Positions 46,056 through 48,237 of a DNA stretch of 48,237 bases are shown one piece after another. Made by a program: the position numbers and the translations under genes. The stretch comes from Gammaproteobacteria bacterium (GTDB lineage: Bacteria > Pseudomonadota > Gammaproteobacteria > GCA-001735895): assembly GCA_018669845.1 (NCBI GenBank), contig JABHSO010000044.1, positions 1-48,237 of the forward strand. Reading direction: 5' to 3'. The notes beneath the pieces were generated by a model, which had not been told where the DNA came from, did not search any database, and was given only the letters and a program-made list of their open reading frames with translations. Every line of letters starts with the position of its first letter. The stretch's first letter is position 1.

Positions 46056-48237
46056 ATGCGATTTATAAATAATATAAAATTAAAAAATAAACTGATTCTA
46101 ATGTTAATTGTGCCGATTACCGGCATGGTGGTATTTTCTATTTCGCTTTATCAGTCAGCCAGTTCTGATGCAGATAATGCTACAAAAATGCTGCTGTTAA
46201 CTGAAGTTGCTATTGAAGTGAACCGGGGTATTGACTCACTTCAAAATGAACATGGAATTACGGCTAAATTTATAAAAGCGTATGGAAAAAAATTCAACAA
46301 AGAACTAGCTGTAAGTCAGCAAGTTACAGATGAATCGCTAGTGGAGTTAAATAAAACAATTGAAGGTATCAATGGAATAGTTTTTAACGATACCTTTAAT
46401 AACCGCTTAAACCAGGTGAAAACTAATATCTCAGAGTTATCTGGAAAACGCTCAGCCATAAAAAATAAAAAACTACGAAGAAATAAGGCAGAAGATTTTT
46501 ATAAAAAATTAGTGGAGGATATGTTGTTTCTGATTGAAATGATGCCTCGTCTAGCTGCGGATAAAGATCTTGCAAATATCACCAATGCTTATGTCAATTT
46601 TATGAGGTTGAAAAATTTGGCAGGACAGGAAAGATTGATATTACTGAATGTATTCAAACGGGATCAATTTCTGGGAAAAGAATTTAATAATTTTAATCAA
46701 TCAGTTAATTTTCAGACAGTTTATGAAAGCTCTTTTCTATCATTGGCAACTGAAACTGAAAAAGAATACTTTAAACAGACACTGTCTGATGGAATAGTCA
46801 TAAAAGCCAAAGAAATGCGTGAAAAAGCCTTTCTGGCTGCTGATTATGGAGCGTTTAATATTGAGCCAGAAACCTGGTCTGAAACACAGGGTGCTAAATT
46901 ACAGTTACTCAACAAGGTGGCGGAAAGGTTAACACAGGATGTAAAGGATAAAGTTGAAATGACCCGTGAAACATCCAGTAATTTACAGATGATGATTACG
47001 TTGTTTTCAATTTTTGCATATGTTCTTACGTTGTTTTTCTGGTGGATTATATCCAGAGGCATAGGTTCATCGGTTACTAGTATTTTGCATATTATGGATC
47101 GAATAGCTATTGGTGATCTGAATAATAAAATTTCAAAAAATAGTAAGGATGAGTTCGGTCATTTATTAGGTTCTATCGGAAAAATGCAACAGGACCTGAA
47201 AAAGAAGATAGATAAAGAAGCCATAGTTTCGGCAGCAAATGCCCGGGTAAAACAGGCGCTGGATAACGTGAGTGCGAATGTCATGGTGGCTGATCAGAAC
47301 AATGACATCATTTACATCAATCAGGCCGCATTAACACTGTTTAGTTATATAGAAAATGACCTTGCCAAATCAATTGGTGGTTTTAAAGCAAGTGAAATTG
47401 TAGGTAGTAATATCGATAAATTTCATAAAAATCCCGTGCATCAACAAGGCCTGGTTAAAGGGTTGAGCGCTCGGCATGAAGCAAAATTTCTAGCCGGCTC
47501 CCGTACCATGTCATTCATTGCAAATCCGGTGCTAGGTGAAAATGGAGATCGTCTGGGCACAGTGGTTGAATGGCAGGACCAGACAGATGAGATAAAAACA
47601 GAAAAAGAAATCCAGTCTATTGTTCATGCGGTTAAAGAGGGGGATCTTAATCAACGCATCATGACAGATGGGAAAACAGGTTTCATGCTCAATCTGAGTG
47701 AAGGCATTAATGAAATGGTTGAAGAAGTGTCTGATACACTGAATGATATTGATAACTCTATGTCCGCTCTTTCTCAAGGAGACCTGACCCAGAATATAGA
47801 ACGAAGTTATCTGGGAACATTTGGTTCTGTTGCCAGTAATGTGAATGAAACTATTCATAAGCTGGGGCAAATTGTTGGAGAAATAAGCCATGCATCGGTA
47901 GAAGTATCAACCACGGCCAAAGAAATTCTGGATGGCAATAACAGTTTGTCCTCTCGTACTGAACATCAGGCTTCTGCGCTGGAACAAACTGCATCCAGTA
48001 TGGAAGAAATAACAAGCACGGTAAAACAGAATTCTGATAATGCCCAGCTTGGAAATGAACTGTCATCAGATGCGAGAGATATGGCTGACAAAGGAGGCAA
48101 GGTTGTAGATGACGCCATTGTCGCCATGCAGGAAATTAATAACTCCAGTAAAAAAATTGCTGAGATCATCGGTGTAATCGATGAAATAGCTTTTCAAACC
48201 AATTTGCTTGCATTGAATGCCAGTGTAGAAGCGGCTC
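46056..48237 (+). CDS. Methyl-accepting chemotaxis protein, NIT-like sensor and PAS domain (partial at 3' end)
   Basis: The frame opens at ATG 46056 ([20 protein letters not shown]) and is still open at the window edge: 727 complete codons. Layout: TM1 about 13-33; helical periplasmic region (about 35-305) with a [11 protein letters not shown] stretch and a later [14 protein letters not shown] stretch, resembling NIT sensors; TM2 about 312-335; HAMP; PAS-like domain (about 400-510, [20 protein letters not shown]); a second HAMP-like section; and the signalling helix. The hairpin near the edge reads [20 protein letters not shown], with Ser in place of the common Ala (NAAVEAA). It is the receptor of the second system; further che genes probably follow outside the window. 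Confidence 0.92.
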   Translation, partial: MRFINNIKLKNKLILMLIVPITGMVVFSISLYQSASSDADNATKMLLLTEVAIEVNRGIDSLQNEHGITAKFIKAYGKKFNKELAVSQQVTDESLVELNKTIEGINGIVFNDTFNNRLNQVKTNISELSGKRSAIKNKKLRRNKAEDFYKKLVEDMLFLIEMMPRLAADKDLANITNAYVNFMRLKNLAGQERLILLNVFKRDQFLGKEFNNFNQSVNFQTVYESSFLSLATETEKEYFKQTLSDGIVIKAKEMREKAFLAADYGAFNIEPETWSETQGAKLQLLNKVAERLTQDVKDKVEMTRETSSNLQMMITLFSIFAYVLTLFFWWIISRGIGSSVTSILHIMDRIAIGDLNNKISKNSKDEFGHLLGSIGKMQQDLKKKIDKEAIVSAANARVKQALDNVSANVMVADQNNDIIYINQAALTLFSYIENDLAKSIGGFKASEIVGSNIDKFHKNPVHQQGLVKGLSARHEAKFLAGSRTMSFIANPVLGENGDRLGTVVEWQDQTDEIKTEKEIQSIVHAVKEGDLNQRIMTDGKTGFMLNLSEGINEMVEEVSDTLNDIDNSMSALSQGDLTQNIERSYLGTFGSVASNVNETIHKLGQIVGEISHASVEVSTTAKEILDGNNSLSSRTEHQASALEQTASSMEEITSTVKQNSDNAQLGNELSSDARDMADKGGKVVDDAIVAMQEINNSSKKIAEIIGVIDEIAFQTNLLALNASVEAA

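Overview
The window is about 48 kb of an AT-rich, tightly packed chromosome from a motile gammaproteobacterium. The evidence is the Pseudomonas/Vibrio-type gene order fliEFGHIJ-K, fliLMNOPQR-flhBA-flhF-flhG-fliA-cheYZA-parC-parP-cheW, the presence of CheZ, the flhF/flhG pair typical of polar flagellates, and the succinylase-type dap genes. I cannot name the genus from sequence alone. I saw no tRNA, rRNA, CRISPR array, insertion sequence or prophage.

Region 1 (1-7.7 kb) is housekeeping. It holds the 3' end of a PspF-like activator, then a minus-strand block reading dapC-dapD-arsC/yffB-dapE (lysine and peptidoglycan precursor), a membrane GGDEF-EAL c-di-GMP enzyme and gluQ (tRNA-Asp modification). 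A small VOC protein diverges from dapC. Region 2 (7.8-9.9 kb) is a lone methyl-accepting receptor.

Region 3 (10-35.3 kb) is the flagellar and chemotaxis block: fliEFGHIJ, fliK, fliLMNOPQR, flhBA, flhFG, fliA, then cheY, cheZ, cheA, parC, parP, cheW and a 52-residue basic protein. Candidate sigma-54 promoters (GG-N10-GC) precede fliE, fliK and fliL. A candidate FliA (sigma-28) promoter precedes cheY. This fits an RpoN-then-FliA hierarchy. A minus-strand CopZ-type Fe-S/zinc protein sits unexpectedly between fliK and fliL. cheB and motCD, often found between cheA and parA in relatives, are absent here.

Region 4 (35.3-38.6 kb) holds a minus-strand pair, an FlhB C-terminal-domain paralogue (fhlB) and a second FliK-like protein, followed by a plus-strand diguanylate cyclase. 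Region 5 (38.7-48.2 kb) is a second chemosensory locus: cheY-like, ParA-like, a receptor without a sensor domain, STAS, PilZ, then (after minus-strand ispG) cheA, cheW and a NIT/PAS-type receptor cut by the window end.

The most interesting observation concerns the first CheA. It lacks a recognisable P2 (CheY-binding) domain. Its linker instead carries three copies of an acidic motif (SDDEFEALLDELHG type) that closely resembles the CheY-binding peptides of FliM (SQDEVDALLHG) and CheZ ([14 protein letters not shown]) in this same window. The second CheA has a folded P2-like domain and none of these repeats.
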